Origin: Ophioceras dolichostomum
Lineage: Eukaryota; Ascomycota; Sordariomycetes; Magnaporthales; Ophioceraceae
Direction: 5' to 3'
DNA length: 64,000 nucleotides
Assembly (NCBI GenBank): GCA_003049485.1
Contig: PYST01000118.1
Span: forward strand, 39,716-103,715
Under the pieces are notes generated by a model. The model was given only the letters and a program-made list of their open reading frames with translations. It had not been told where the DNA came from and made no database searches. This document shows positions 48,486 through 59,419 of the stretch, piece by piece; position 1 is the first letter of the stretch, and each line of letters starts with the position of its first letter. Position numbers and translations under genes: made by a program.

Positions 48486-49087
48486 GGTGTGAGAGTGAGA
48501 TGTGGGAAAAGGGGGGTGATAGGGGGTCGATGGTTGTTTGGGGGCAGGGCAGGTAGGTTTCTTTGTGCTTCGTTGATTTCTTTTCCATGACTGCGAGCCA
48601 CTGACTGCTGGTTGTTTCATTCCTGGTGCGCAACCACTGATGGTGGTGCGGAAGGTGGTAGGTAAGGTAGTTGGTTTGCGTCGCTTCTGCTCTGACTTGT
48701 TTGTTGCTCACCTTGACGCCTGCAGGTGTTCTTCTGCACTCGCATATGCCTTTGTGCGCTTTACACTCATTGTCAGTCGTTTGGGGATACAATCACTTCA
48801 GAACATGCGCATCGCCCAAGTACCACGACTATATTTTTCAACCCAGAGGCTTTCCAAATCTTTGGTTTCTTTTCTCTTCCTTTCGAAATGCCTATCCGTA
48901 GCGGTCCTCTCTTGCCCAGGGGCAGCCAGGAGAAGATACATGCACCCCATTACGCTCCCCTCGTTAGCTTGAACTCTTCAGAGAAATGCACTGCTACCCC
49001 TGAACCTCCACAGGCATATTGGCTGTTCACTGCTCGGTTTGTTACCTGGTTCACTCGCATCTAGTCGTTGATCTTGCAACGGTAATC
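48486..49087. other. Intergenic region between PPOX-like and membrane-protein genes
   Basis: About 600 bp, G-rich then CT-rich. No supported gene. Confidence 0.55.
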
Positions 49088-49873
49088 ATGCCAGTCGTCC
49101 CCGGCCACACCATACCACCGCTCATCTTCCGCCGGGAAGAATCCCCCGGTGACCGAACGGCCTGGATCGTACTGGCGGTCCTGGTTCCGCTCGTCGTCGT
49201 GGCCGGTCTCTGGGCCTACTGCTCGCGTAGCAGCAACTCCGACTGCCATCTCCGGACCGAGAGAGCCGACGCTCCCGGCCAAAGGGGCGGAGGCGGGGGC
49301 GAGCTCGAGGAACAATGGCGCGGCGGCAACAAGAAGACATCCCGCCGTGACGCCGCCGGCTGGCTGGCGATCCCGCGACGCTACCGCCGTCGTCTTGATG
49401 ATGACTGTGGTGGCCATGGCCATGGCTACTGTGACGTCGACGTCGAGCGTGCGGAGGACCACTGCTGCTGCTGCTGCTACTCCGACATTGAGCAAGCGAG
49501 AGGGGACTGGCTGGCGACGACGGGCAACCTCACATCTGTCAGCCTCCCTGATACTCCTCCTCCATTTGAGTGTTGGCCACCGCTCCCGGTTTGCCGGCCT
49601 TCTGCGCCGCTACCACCGGCATCATCCACAACACCCGACAGTTGCACGACCAGACCTGAGGAGAATGAGGAGGCTGCAGGACCTTCGGACGGCCACGGGT
49701 TCTGTGGCGATGCTGAACATTGTTCTTCCACGCCGTCAGAGGAAGCCCAGGTTCGGGGCCGGTTGAGGATACGCCGTCCACAAGCGCGATCACCAGCAGC
49801 GATACTTCGGCCCGGCATCAGTTTCGGGACCCTAATGGAATTTGTAGCTTCGGCTGCTGCAACTGGAGGATAG
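49088..49873 (+). CDS. Small single-pass membrane protein, unknown function
   Basis: Single exon, 261 residues from the ATG that best matches the start of coding bias. There is a short extracellular or lumenal N-terminus, then one transmembrane helix near residues 25-47 (AWIVLAVLVPLVVVAGLWAYC) and a long Arg/Asp/Gly/Pro-rich cytoplasmic tail. The tail holds a run of five Cys (DHCCCCCYSD), which might be palmitoylated or bind metal; this is inference. There is no signal peptide, so it would be a signal-anchor protein. The layout resembles many fungal orphan membrane proteins. Evidence is composition, length and the TM only; a chance frame is possible. Confidence 0.5.
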   Translation: MPVVPGHTIPPLIFRREESPGDRTAWIVLAVLVPLVVVAGLWAYCSRSSNSDCHLRTERADAPGQRGGGGGELEEQWRGGNKKTSRRDAAGWLAIPRRYRRRLDDDCGGHGHGYCDVDVERAEDHCCCCCYSDIEQARGDWLATTGNLTSVSLPDTPPPFECWPPLPVCRPSAPLPPASSTTPDSCTTRPEENEEAAGPSDGHGFCGDAEHCSSTPSEEAQVRGRLRIRRPQARSPAAILRPGISFGTLMEFVASAAATGG

Positions 49874-50846
49874 ATCTCTGGGATTCTTTATCGGGTCGAG
49901 CATTCAAGGACATCTGGTGTCCTGTGAACGGAGGTATGACTTCCACAGGTTCGTCATGGCGGGGAAGGAGGATGAGGTGGCGGTTTTGCGTTAAGTTGAG
50001 CGCTTCCGGCATGTGTACTCATATCTGTACTGATTTGGCCATAGTTTTTTCTTCTCGTCGTATTCTATGCGAAAGAGCGTTGCTTTCACTCTATCCTCCC
50101 CATTGTAATCCTGACTGTTAATGATAAACACTGGAGGTGCGCCCCGCAGTCCCAACCGTGTCCATTTCTCTATCAACACATCCACCAAGATATCTCATAT
50201 CACGCCTCTGAGGACACAGCGGTAATTCTTAGTTGTTAGTTGTACTTCGGAGGTAGACCCAAACCTCCTTTCACCAGGGACAATGATGATTTCTGGAGCT
50301 CTAGACCACTCCAGGTCCGGCACCCCAGTGAAGTCTGCTCCGTTGAGCCTATACGTTGAAAGCATGTGCTTCCGCTTTCATGTACTCAGATGGCAAGCCA
50401 TTCTTTGTGAAAGCATGTGCTTCCGCTTTCATGTACTCAGACGGCAAGCCATTCTTTGCAGGTCTGTCGTCTTGGTATCCGGTGGGACGTTCGGTCAAAA
50501 TGGGTTGTGCCCAAGGCTCGCAAGCATCAAAGCAGCAGCATCCAGGGGTTCAGCGGATTGTTATCAAATGTTCCGATGTTCGCCGAAATACCTGCGCAGC
50601 TAACCTGAGTTGTGTTGTTATACATCCCATTTGGGGAATGGGAAAATAAAGGCTTATATATGATGAAGGCCCCAAGAGTTTCGGTGTTCATATGCCCCGT
50701 GCTTGTCAATCAGTCTGGCCCAAAAAAGGGGGCAATAATCCTTGCTCTGTTTTTTCCTCCTTGCATCCATACCGTATACCATATCCGCCCCAACTCGACC
50801 GCACCAACGCATTTCTTCCGCCGTTCATACTTTCGTGGCCGATGGC
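49874..50846. other. Convergent intergenic region with a tandem duplication
   Basis: Between the plus-strand membrane-protein gene and the 3' end of the aldehyde dehydrogenase. It contains the 51-bp tandem duplication at 50357-50458. Frames crossing the duplication stay open but show no domain. Confidence 0.55.
50357..50458. repeat. 51-bp tandem duplication (two copies)
   Basis: Copy 1 is 50357-50407 and copy 2 is 50408-50458, each starting tgaaagcatgtgcttccg. The copies differ at one base (agatgg versus agacgg). The near identity implies a recent event. The unit is exactly 17 codons long, so it does not break any frame that crosses it. Confidence 0.97.
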
Positions 50847-52720
50847 TTAGAAAAGGGCACCTCCGAGGCGGATGGCCACGCTCTTGTTCTGGGTGTAGTT
50901 CGCCAGCGCGGCCTCGCCGAGCTCGCGGCCGATGCCGGACTCCTTGTAACCACCTGATGATGACCACGCCTGTTAGCAACTGTGTGCGCCCCAAGATATA
51001 TGTTTGGGGGATGGAAGTAGAAGGAAAAGGGAGAGACAAACCGAATGGCAGCTGGTGGTGCAGCATGTTGTAGCAGTTGACCCAGACGGTGCCGGCGCGC
51101 AGGGCGTTGCTGACACGGATGGCAGTATTGAGGTCCTTGGTGTGGACGGCGGCGGCGAGGCCGTAGTTGGAATCGTTGCCCAGCTTGATGACCTCCTCCT
51201 CGGTCTTGAACTTGGCGATGGCGCAGACGGGGCCGAAGATCTCCTCCTGCATGATTTTCATGTCCGAGCGGACGTTGGTGAAGATCGTAGGCTGGATGAA
51301 GTAGCCCTTGTCACCGTGGCGGGCGCCGCCAGTCTCGACGGTGGCACCCTCCTCCTTACCGGACTGGATGTAGCCCATGATGCGGTCGTACTGAAGCTGG
51401 CTGACCTGGGGGCCCTGGAAGGTGTCCTCCTTGAAGGGGTCGCCGACGGCGTTCTTCTCGGCGCGGGCCTTGAAGGCGGCGACGAACTTGTCGTAGATGC
51501 CCTCCTGGACGTAGATGCGGGAGCCGGCGCAGCAGCACTGGCCGTGGTTGTAGTAGATGCCGAAGTTGACCCAGCTGATAGCCTGGTCGATGTCGGCGTC
51601 GTTGAAGATGACGTTGGGCGACTTGCCGCCCAGCTCCAGGGTGACCTTCTTCAGGTTGGACGAGGCGGCAGCCTTCATGATGGTCCGGCCGACAACGGTC
51701 GAGCCGGTGAACGCAACCTTGTCGATATCCATGTGCGCCGAGATGGCAGCGCCGGCGACCTTGCCGAAGCCCGAGATGATGTTGAGCACACCGGGAGGGA
51801 AGCCGGCCTCCTTGACGAACTGGGCGAACACGAGGGCAGAAAGCGGGGTCTGCTCAGCGGTCTTGAGCACGACCGTGTTGCCAGTCGACAGCGCGGGGCC
51901 GATCTTCCACGCCAGCATGAGCAGCGGGAAGTTCCACGGGATGATTTGGCCGCAGACGCCGATCTAATAAAGCCGGAGTGTGAGCAGAAGGCACAGCAAG
52001 TGGTATAGCAGAAGGTACATCATGGGGTAGCAAAAGGAACAAGGTTCGTGGGCAACAGAACTGGGAAAACACTTGGACAATACAGGCACAATACAGGCAC
52101 AATGCAGGCACAATTGGTAGGGGGTAGAGAAAAAGGAAAGACCGAAACTCACGGGCTCGTGCCTGGTGTAGTGGAACATGTCCGGGGCAATATCGATGGT
52201 CTTGCCCTCGATCTTGTCGGCCCAGCCACCGTAGTACCTGATGCAGCCAGCGACGGCGCCGACGTCTCCCCTCGCCATAGAGATCGACTTGCCATTGTCA
52301 AGCGACTCGACGGCGGCCAGGAGGTCAAGGTTCTCGGTAACGAGGTCGGCCAGCTTGGTCATCATGATACCACGCTCCTGAGGGGTGGTTTCCCTCCAGA
52401 CACCCTCAAAGGCCTTGCGGGCGGCCGCGACGGCGATATCGACATCCTTCTCGGAGGCCTCGCTGACGGAGCAGATAACCTCCTCAGTGCTGGGGTTGAT
52501 GACCTCGAACGTCTTCTTGTCAACAGCCTCAACCCACTCATTGTTGATGAACCTGGAGGGCACGATTGTTCGCATTAGCAAGTGTCACAAGTGTCACGGT
52601 CGGTGCTGGGGACTTCTCATGGCGGGCAGGGCGGGGTATATCTTCTTCCACCTACAGGCCAGTGGGCTGCTTGTACGTGCCCGTAATGGGCGTCTTCAGC
52701 TCAACGAAGAGGTTGGACAT
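50847..52720 (-). CDS. aldA: Cytosolic-type NAD(P)-dependent aldehyde dehydrogenase
   Basis: Oxidises acetaldehyde and other aldehydes to acids; the closest functional model is Aspergillus aldA, needed for growth on ethanol. Four exons: 52720-52656, 52552-52153, 51963-51042 and 50953-50847, giving 497 residues, the standard family length. Motifs: WNFPLLMLAWKIGPAL, cofactor loop FTGSTVVGR, general base Glu in VTLELGGKSP near residue 265, nucleophile Cys in GQCCCAGSR near 300, EEIFGPV, and the C-terminal QLPFGGYKESGIGRELGEAAL rebuilt across the last intron. No mitochondrial targeting peptide is seen; exon 1 starts MSNLFVELKTPITG. All introns have GT..AG ends and matching phases (2, 0, 1). A 334-codon frame on the opposite strand is a codon-bias shadow. 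Confidence 0.95.
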
Positions 52721-55506
52721 GATTGCGAATTGGGTATCAAATGAAGCAGATGAGTGAGGGAGATGGAATCAAGAGGATTGTGTCTTTGAATGGTGGGAGT
52801 GATTCACAAACAACAATCCGACCGTTTTCTCGGTGTGTTTTTTGGTGAGTTTGCTTGTAAGCTAGATGAGATGGACGGAAGTGCGAGGGAATATGATGAA
52901 AGCTGGAAGTGAAGCTACTCAAAGATGAGGGGAGGGCAGGAGGGGATGTGGTTTATAATGAAGCGGGGTTGGGTTTCCGATATCCATGGAAGCTACCTAC
53001 ATGAGACGGACCGGCGCCGAAAACAGCAGCGACGACTAATCATCACCGTCGAGCTGTCGTACCCTTCAAGGAACCCTCCCTTGGACAGGGATGGCCGACG
53101 CGCGAAACAGCAACCATGGACCTTCGGACACGAAGCCCGCCACTGTGTGTTAGATTCACGTATGAGGCGCTCCCTCGCGTCCTCGTTCCCTCGGCTCAAT
53201 TTCCTGCTTTCCTCCTTCGCTTTCCCCCCTCATCCATCCCCCCATTCCCCCATCATCGAGGGCTCCATCGCACTATCCGGAGCTTCTCACTGGCCCCTCC
53301 TCCTCCACAAGTTGGGGAACAAAGCACCCTTTGCCCCGCGATATCTCGCCTCTGGTGGGTTTAGCTTAGATTTGGTGCATTGGCGCCCTTGTCCCCTTGT
53401 GTCCCGATGTGTCCCGATGTGTCTTCTTTCCAAAGGGATTTGCCGTTCAAGCGTGACAGAGTGTGGTGGTCAGGTGTTTTGTTCCAGTGTGCCTTCCTTC
53501 TTCAGTCTCAACCTCCTTGCTTCCCCGCACTTCCACGTCTGACTCTGGCGCAACTCGTCACCACCATCAGCCCCTGCCAGCAACGCGCCCAGCTTTACCC
53601 TTCATGGCAATGTACTGCGAGCAAGCCGTTTTGAACCTGCTAAACCAACTGCGATCGATCCTTTCCGAGAAATCAGCGAATCACCGACGAAACAAAGATC
53701 CGCAAGCCCGTTTTTCCCACCAAGAGCAGGGAGCGCAAACTTTATTCTCCCCGCCCCTCCCAGCCGTCCCATCGATCGCTTATGATGGTTGAAAGGAACG
53801 GGAAGGACTTCCGCTGGTCAGGCGCCTCAGTTGTACAGACAATCCACAGCCCAACATCTCAACAGGCGATGCTTCCGTCGGGTGGTCTGGTCATCGATGT
53901 TGGGGAGCGAACCTCCCCTACCAACTGCTGTGCTACCCCGCACCTACTTAGGGGCGGGGTTTGAACCCCACACACTCAGAAGCTCCCTTCCCCTGTTCTG
54001 ACCTTTGAAGCGCAGCAAGATATTGATCAGTAAACAGCATGTAAAAGAGATTAAGAAGCTGGATGGACAGGACAAGACGGCCGCCCTACAATGAGACACT
54101 GCGTAGGTAGTTAGATGTATTTATCGTCAATCGTGACATCTTGCACTGGTTCGTGGCGGCGACGAGACTCCCCGTCCACCAAAAACGATGAGGTTCCATG
54201 AGGTGCTTGGCTCGGCATATTGAGTAGCGAGGGTTGGTGGGGGTTTGACAAAACTCCCAAATGTGTGCCCTCCCTCACCCGCAGATTCCAAGCAGAAGAC
54301 CAACAACCTGCCTTCGGCATATAGGTACCTACATTAGGCATATTGGTACTTGCCAAAGCTTCTTTGATATACTTGCATTGTTCACCGGCTCGCTCAATGA
54401 AACGTCGCTGTGACAATCACGAGAGCGATGTGAACCTCCGTCCCGGTACTCACAGGAAAAACCACAACCAGAGTAATGATCTTCGGTGAGGGGAGTATCT
54501 GGGGTGGGTTACCGGGCCTCCGGAAGGCTTCCCTTCTGCCGAGCAACCAGGCAGACGACCGAGACAGCCGAGCCGTTGAATGGGAAGGAGGGCGGACCTT
54601 CTACTAAGAGGCACGGCTGAGGAACTTGGATGGGGCCTGACCAGACATCTGGGGAACCTTCGATGGAGGGGCGGCGCGTCACAAGTCTGACACGTCCTGC
54701 TCCAGAGCTCTACTCTCACTCGCCTAGCGCAACGTGCAAGCAATGCCCTTGTGGCTGTCAATGGAGATTCCCCATACAAAGCCGTGTAAGTGGTCAGCCA
54801 TTCGGGTGATCGGATTGCGGCCGCACGGCCCCACGTAGTTGTCCGTGTCAGTGGTATGCAGTAGTGCTGCCAGGGAATGTGATAATTGTGGTAAGGCCGA
54901 CGAAGAAGCTTTGCGGGGCTGCTTTTTCTGATCCCCGAGACTCGAGTTATCAAGATCCGTTCCGTTTTGCTCTTCGACCACCGTTTTGAGACTCCGCTCT
55001 CGGCGTCGTCACTCTTGGGTGCCGTTTTCGGACTTGTACGGAGTATATTTCTTACATATCCTCCATCCACCTGCGCTTATCTTCGGGACATGGCGAGGCC
55101 TGACATGGCAACACGGAATTCGCCTTAGCTTTATTCCAGCTCTCTCAGCTCAACTTCACAGTCATCGCCAGGGCCGAGTCTCGACTAGCTCCTATCCACT
55201 CACAGACGCTATCAATCGTGATATCACGTGATATATAACGTGATGCAGGATATCTACCTCTGTCCATTCAGTCCAACTGGGTGAAGGGAAGTCCTCGTAT
55301 TGTTTGTTTCCCTCTTCTCAAGGGAACGGCGAGTGACGAATACAAGTAAGGCGTTTGATAACAGTGACCTTGTTCGACTTCGATGCGAAAGCGTTGAAAA
55401 CTTAATGCACGATTGGCAGTATTTTCTATTCATCATCGAATTAATTTTGCGTGAAAAAAAATGTGTTGCTCACCGCATGTGTATCTTTTCTTGGGGCAAA
55501 AAATAA
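52721..55506. other. Intergenic region between ALDH and the telobox Myb gene
   Basis: No gene supported. The frames at 52925-53542 (plus) and 54450-55070 (minus) lack domains. A B-box-like ggttcaaaccc (minus strand, about 53958) has no cloverleaf around it. The right end is AT-richer and holds the CGTGAT cluster; the true first exon of the telobox gene may lie in it. Confidence 0.5.
55217..55244. promoter_or_regulatory. CGTGAT cluster with palindrome and CACGTG box
   Basis: Three CGTGAT hexamers start at 55217, 55227 and 55239. The first is half of a perfect 12-bp palindrome (cgtgatatcacg, 55217-55228) that overlaps a CACGTG E-box at 55225-55230. It lies about 480 bp upstream of the first usable ATG of the telobox gene. 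CACGTG is the core bound by bHLH factors such as Cbf1; actual binding here is inferred. Confidence 0.4.
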
Positions 55507-55662
55507 GGGCAGTCAGGGGTCGGACTTTCTCCGCAATTTTTTTCCGACCTCAATGCCAAGACCGACAACATCCAACTCGTTGTCCGCCGCGATCCGGTCC
55601 CATGTGATGCGCTGCGAGACGGTCTAGACGAGCTAATTCTATCGGATGCGCTGAAGCCCTGA
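55507..55662 (+). other. Coding-like frame, probable displaced N-terminus of the telobox gene
   Basis: Open in one frame from after the TAA at 55504 to TGA 55660-55662. The translation has normal coding character (NIQLVVRRDPVP, then DALRDGLDELILSDALKP). Shifting by one base at the CCC of 55657-55659 continues it directly as EDIDGSFAGGPD and then into the called start MPENTP. There is no ATG in this frame, so an upstream exon would be needed. See findings. Confidence 0.45.
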
Positions 55663-55696
55663 AGATATTGACGGGAGCTTTGCCGGCGGCCCAGAC

Positions 55697-58600
55697 ATGC
55701 CGGAGAACACGCCGAGCGCCGCGGTGGAGCCGGCGCCGGTCACCTCATCAGTGCCCAAAAGCGGTATGCTAGAACCCCTCCCTTCTTCGGCACCATACTC
55801 GCAATGTTGGGCGTCTCTGTCTCTTAGAAACGCTTGTATTACCTTGGGCATGCGTCGCGGCGCCGGTGTAAACCCGGCTCTCTGAATGCGCATTGTAATC
55901 GCATTGAACCAGTGCTGATGCGACCCCAGCAGATGCAACGAAACCTGAGCCGGCGGCCCCTGAAGCACCGGCTCTCCCACCAGCAGCGGCCCCTGCCCTG
56001 GACTTCCCTATGAGCCTTTCCGACTCTATTATGAACGCACTGAAACGGCCTAGGAGTGCCGAACCGAATGATCCCAATGGCGACGAGAAGAGACAGAAGA
56101 CCCAGCCCGATGCCGCGGCAGCTGCCAGTTGGGACATTGGCGCCCTGCTCGAGAACGCCCTCGGATCGCTGGACGACCAGCTAAACAACCTAATACCCCC
56201 CGTGTCCGCCGCGCAGATCAAGACGGAGCCGGATGTCCCCGCTGTCGCTTCCGCTTCCGGTGCCGTTGCTGTCGCAGCGGCACCCAAGGCATCCACGATA
56301 CCCACGGCGCTTTCAGCTGCACAGTCAACTACCGCGCCAACTACCACAACTGCTGCCCCAGGTGCTGGAAAACAGGAGCAGAAGAAGATGAAATTCTATC
56401 AGAGCTCCACGTACATCGTGCGCTCTATGGGCCTGCCTTTATTGGGCACATTGGTGAGTACTCGCCCTCTCTGCACAACAGCACTGGTATGGCGGGTCAC
56501 GAGGGTCCCGGGTCCCCGAGGCTGACCCAAATTCTTTGTCGGTGCATAGGCAGTTCAGGTGCTCCTCGCACTCTCTGAGAGATCTCGGAGCGAGACCGTT
56601 TCGGCGATACGCAGCTCCGAGTCGGAAATTGGCAAGCCATACAAGGCTCTGAGCGCCACCTTCAAGCAAGCACGGAGGATGTTCTCGGAGTCGTCTGCCA
56701 TTCTACACCCAGACGAGTTGGAGATCAAGGAATCAGGCGACATGGAAACGATACAAATCGCCAATATGGCTACCATCTGCTCGACCGTTTTTGAGTCGGA
56801 CGACGCGCCCCTGATTGAGGCGCACGACGGCTTCTTGAAGACCTTCTTACCGGAGGGCGGACCTCTAACCGACGACCTTACGGGACTGTTCATAAGCCTG
56901 AAAACCCAGGCTTTCATCAGAGCCTGCCCCGAGAATATTGAGGAGGGACCGATGAGGGAGACCCTAGAACGCATCTTCCCAGCTGATGCCGAGGCCCCCT
57001 TGAAGCAGTTCCACCCAGACTTGCCACTCTCGCAGACCGAGAAAGTCTTTCTCAGCGCATCGAGGTCACGAAGAGAATGCCTGGCTAATGAAGTAAGGGA
57101 TTCGATGAAGAGGAGTATGTGCTGGCTGTCCCTTCCCTGCCTACGGCACCCTCCCTACCCTTTTGTGGCATCATATTGCCCCTGCCGCTCTGTGTTTATT
57201 GCATAATTGCAAGAGACTAACATACTTTGCAGAGCTTCTGATGATCCAATACCCATGGGTTGGTTTCTTGGACGACCTGAATAAGTACCTCCAGGACAAC
57301 CTCGAGAATGTCTTGCGGTACGCCGAAAGCCAAGGTATCGAGATTCCTGTGGACGAGGAGGCGGTTGCGGGTATCGACATGGCCCCAGAACTGGACTTAT
57401 CTGCCTTGCAGTCTGCCGTTCAGGGAGCCTTGGGGGGTCAGGCAAAGGCCGCAACCACAGCAGCGGCGGAAACCTCCGGCTTGGCAGCCTCCTTGACGGA
57501 TAGTCTAGGCCTCGGCAAGCTTATCCAGGACTCACTGGAGAAGGAGCGGCCACCTGACTCTTCCGCACCACCTGCGGCCAATGGCGTCGAACCAAAAGGG
57601 TTGGGCCTGGCCTCTCTCATCGCGGAGAAGTTAGGCGCCGCAAACCCCGCTCCGCAATACCATCAACCCCTGCCCCCTGGCGGCATCCAGAACGGTCAGT
57701 CCCACGTACCCCATGAAACCCTCCTGCTCGATAGACCCACGTACCTTGTGATGGGGGGAGGACTAACAGGGAACTTGATGTGCAGGGAACATGCAAAACC
57801 ATCAATACCTAAACCATATCCATCAGTATCACAGCTCACCCTATGGTACTGCCTACCAAACAGGCTTACCGGCCCCGGCACCGACAGGTGGTCAAGCTCT
57901 CGATCTCCCTCCAAATCAAAGCTCGCCTACCACTGTCCTCTACGAACGAGCTCGGCAAGCTGCGGTGGCCAAATCTACTGCTCATGCCAGGAGAGAGGGC
58001 TTGCACAGTACGCGCAGGCCCTGGACCCCGGAGGAGGAACGCGCCCTCATGACGGGTCTGGACATGGTCAAGGGTCCTCATTGGAGCCAGATCCTGCAGC
58101 TTTTTGGCTCCAACGGCACCATTAACGACATCCTCAAGGATCGAACACAGGTTCAGCTGAAGGACAAGGCCAGGAATTTGAAGCTCTTCTTCCTCAAGAC
58201 CAACTCGGAGATGCCGTACTATTTGCAGTGCGTCACAGGAGAGCTCAAGACACGAGCTCCCAGCCAGGCCGCAAGGAAAGAGGCAGAAGAGAAGGCTAGA
58301 ATGAACTCGGAGGAGGAGCTCGCCCGAATCCAGGGCATAAACACCCTTGCCAGCGGTCTTCAGAACAACAAACCGGCGAGCCCTGTGCCGACAGCGCCGG
58401 TGTATTCGCCACTGACACCTGGAGGCTCGATCCAGGGTGGAAGGACAGGCAGTCCATCGACGCCAGTTATGGCACCAACCGCAGGAACTAAGGTCCCTAT
58501 TCCGCCGTCATCGTTGGCCCCTGCCCTTGCGCCAGCGCCAGCGCCAGCGCCAGCTCCAGTTGCGACCATGACGTTGCCGGCGGCACAACAACAGCCACCC

Positions 58601-59017
58601 ATGCCAAGTTCATGTACCGGAGGGGTCACCAGACCAGCGCCGGCTCCTGTTCTGGCGCCTGCACCCCATATCAAGACGGAACCACACGATGCGGCCTCGG
58701 GCATCACATACCGCCCGCTGCAACCACAGACTCACGGCCCGCCGCAACCGCGACCACAATTGCCGCAGACGCAACAAGCACAGCAGATGCCAAGGCCACA
58801 GCAAAATCAACAGCCACAGCAGCATCCGCCCCGACCACCACCTCAAATTCAGACCCAGATTCCTCCCAGGCCACCCACGGAGCCACTGCTACCGAGGCTA
58901 CCACAACAACATCACCCTTACTCTCAACCCCAGCAACAACCTCAGAAGCAGCCCCCGGTAACCGCTTCTCGTCCCCCAGCTCAACCACCGACTCAACTCC
59001 CTCGAAGTATCCTCCAA

Positions 59018-59052
<35 letters not shown>

Positions 59053-59419
59053 TTACCAGCAGCGACCACCAGCTCCCGCACCGCAGCAAAAACCACAGAC
59101 AGGTTTGCCGCGTGCTCCACAGCCACAACCGGCACCTCAACCACATGTCCAGGCCTCGGCCCCGACCCCGATCCCAGCTCAGGCCGTCGCTCAGGTTCCG
59201 GCTCACATCCCGGCTCAAACCTCAGCTCAAGTCTCCACTCAGGCTCAGGGACCTCTGGCCCAGGTTCAACGTCCAACCGCACCCTCTCCACAACAACAAC
59301 CACAACAGCAAGGCTCATCGACTGCAACCGCCTCAAACACGGTGGACCTGACGGACCCTGGCCCTGAAGCGGTGCTTCTGCAAACTCTGAAAGCTGCGAT
59401 TTCGGGAGTCTCAGGCTGA
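55697..59419 (+). CDS. Tbf1/TRF-type telobox Myb DNA-binding protein
   Basis: Probable nuclear factor that binds telomere-type TTAGGG repeats or Tbf1-like promoter and subtelomere sites. Exons 55697-55763, 55930-56453, 56550-57092, 57235-57694 and 57786-59419 give 1075 residues from the first usable ATG. Residues about 115-400 form the helical TRF-homology dimerisation region (FYQSSTYIVRSMGLPLLGTL, VQVLLALSERSRSETVSAIR, LIEAHDGFLKTFLP, LLMIQYPWVGFLDDLNKYL). A single Myb/SANT domain lies near 608-665: RPWTPEEERALMTGLDMVKGPHW, then the telobox VQLKDKARNLKLFFLK, in which the KDKxRNLK core marks telomere-binding Mybs. The last 350 residues are Gln/Pro/Ala-rich and likely disordered. The exon 3/4 acceptor reads GCAGAG; only the second AG keeps frame. 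The N-terminus is probably incomplete because of an apparent frameshift upstream. Single-Myb C-terminal placement differs from Taz1 and fits Tbf1/Teb1-like proteins. Confidence 0.85.

Noticed and set aside
51004..52008. 334-codon plus-strand frame
   Set aside because: Exactly antisense to the aldehyde dehydrogenase exon 3. High GC at third positions of the real gene removes stops from this strand.
52925..53542. 205-codon plus-strand frame
   Set aside because: Lies in the ALDH promoter, with no domain and CT-tract-derived composition.
53930..54000. tRNA-like B box ggttcaaaccc (minus strand)
   Set aside because: The T-arm pairs only partly and no acceptor stem, A box or anticodon arm could be laid out around it.
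54450..55070. 206-codon minus-strand frame
   Set aside because: Arg/Ser/Pro-rich with no domain or splice support; overlaps the likely promoter of the telobox gene.
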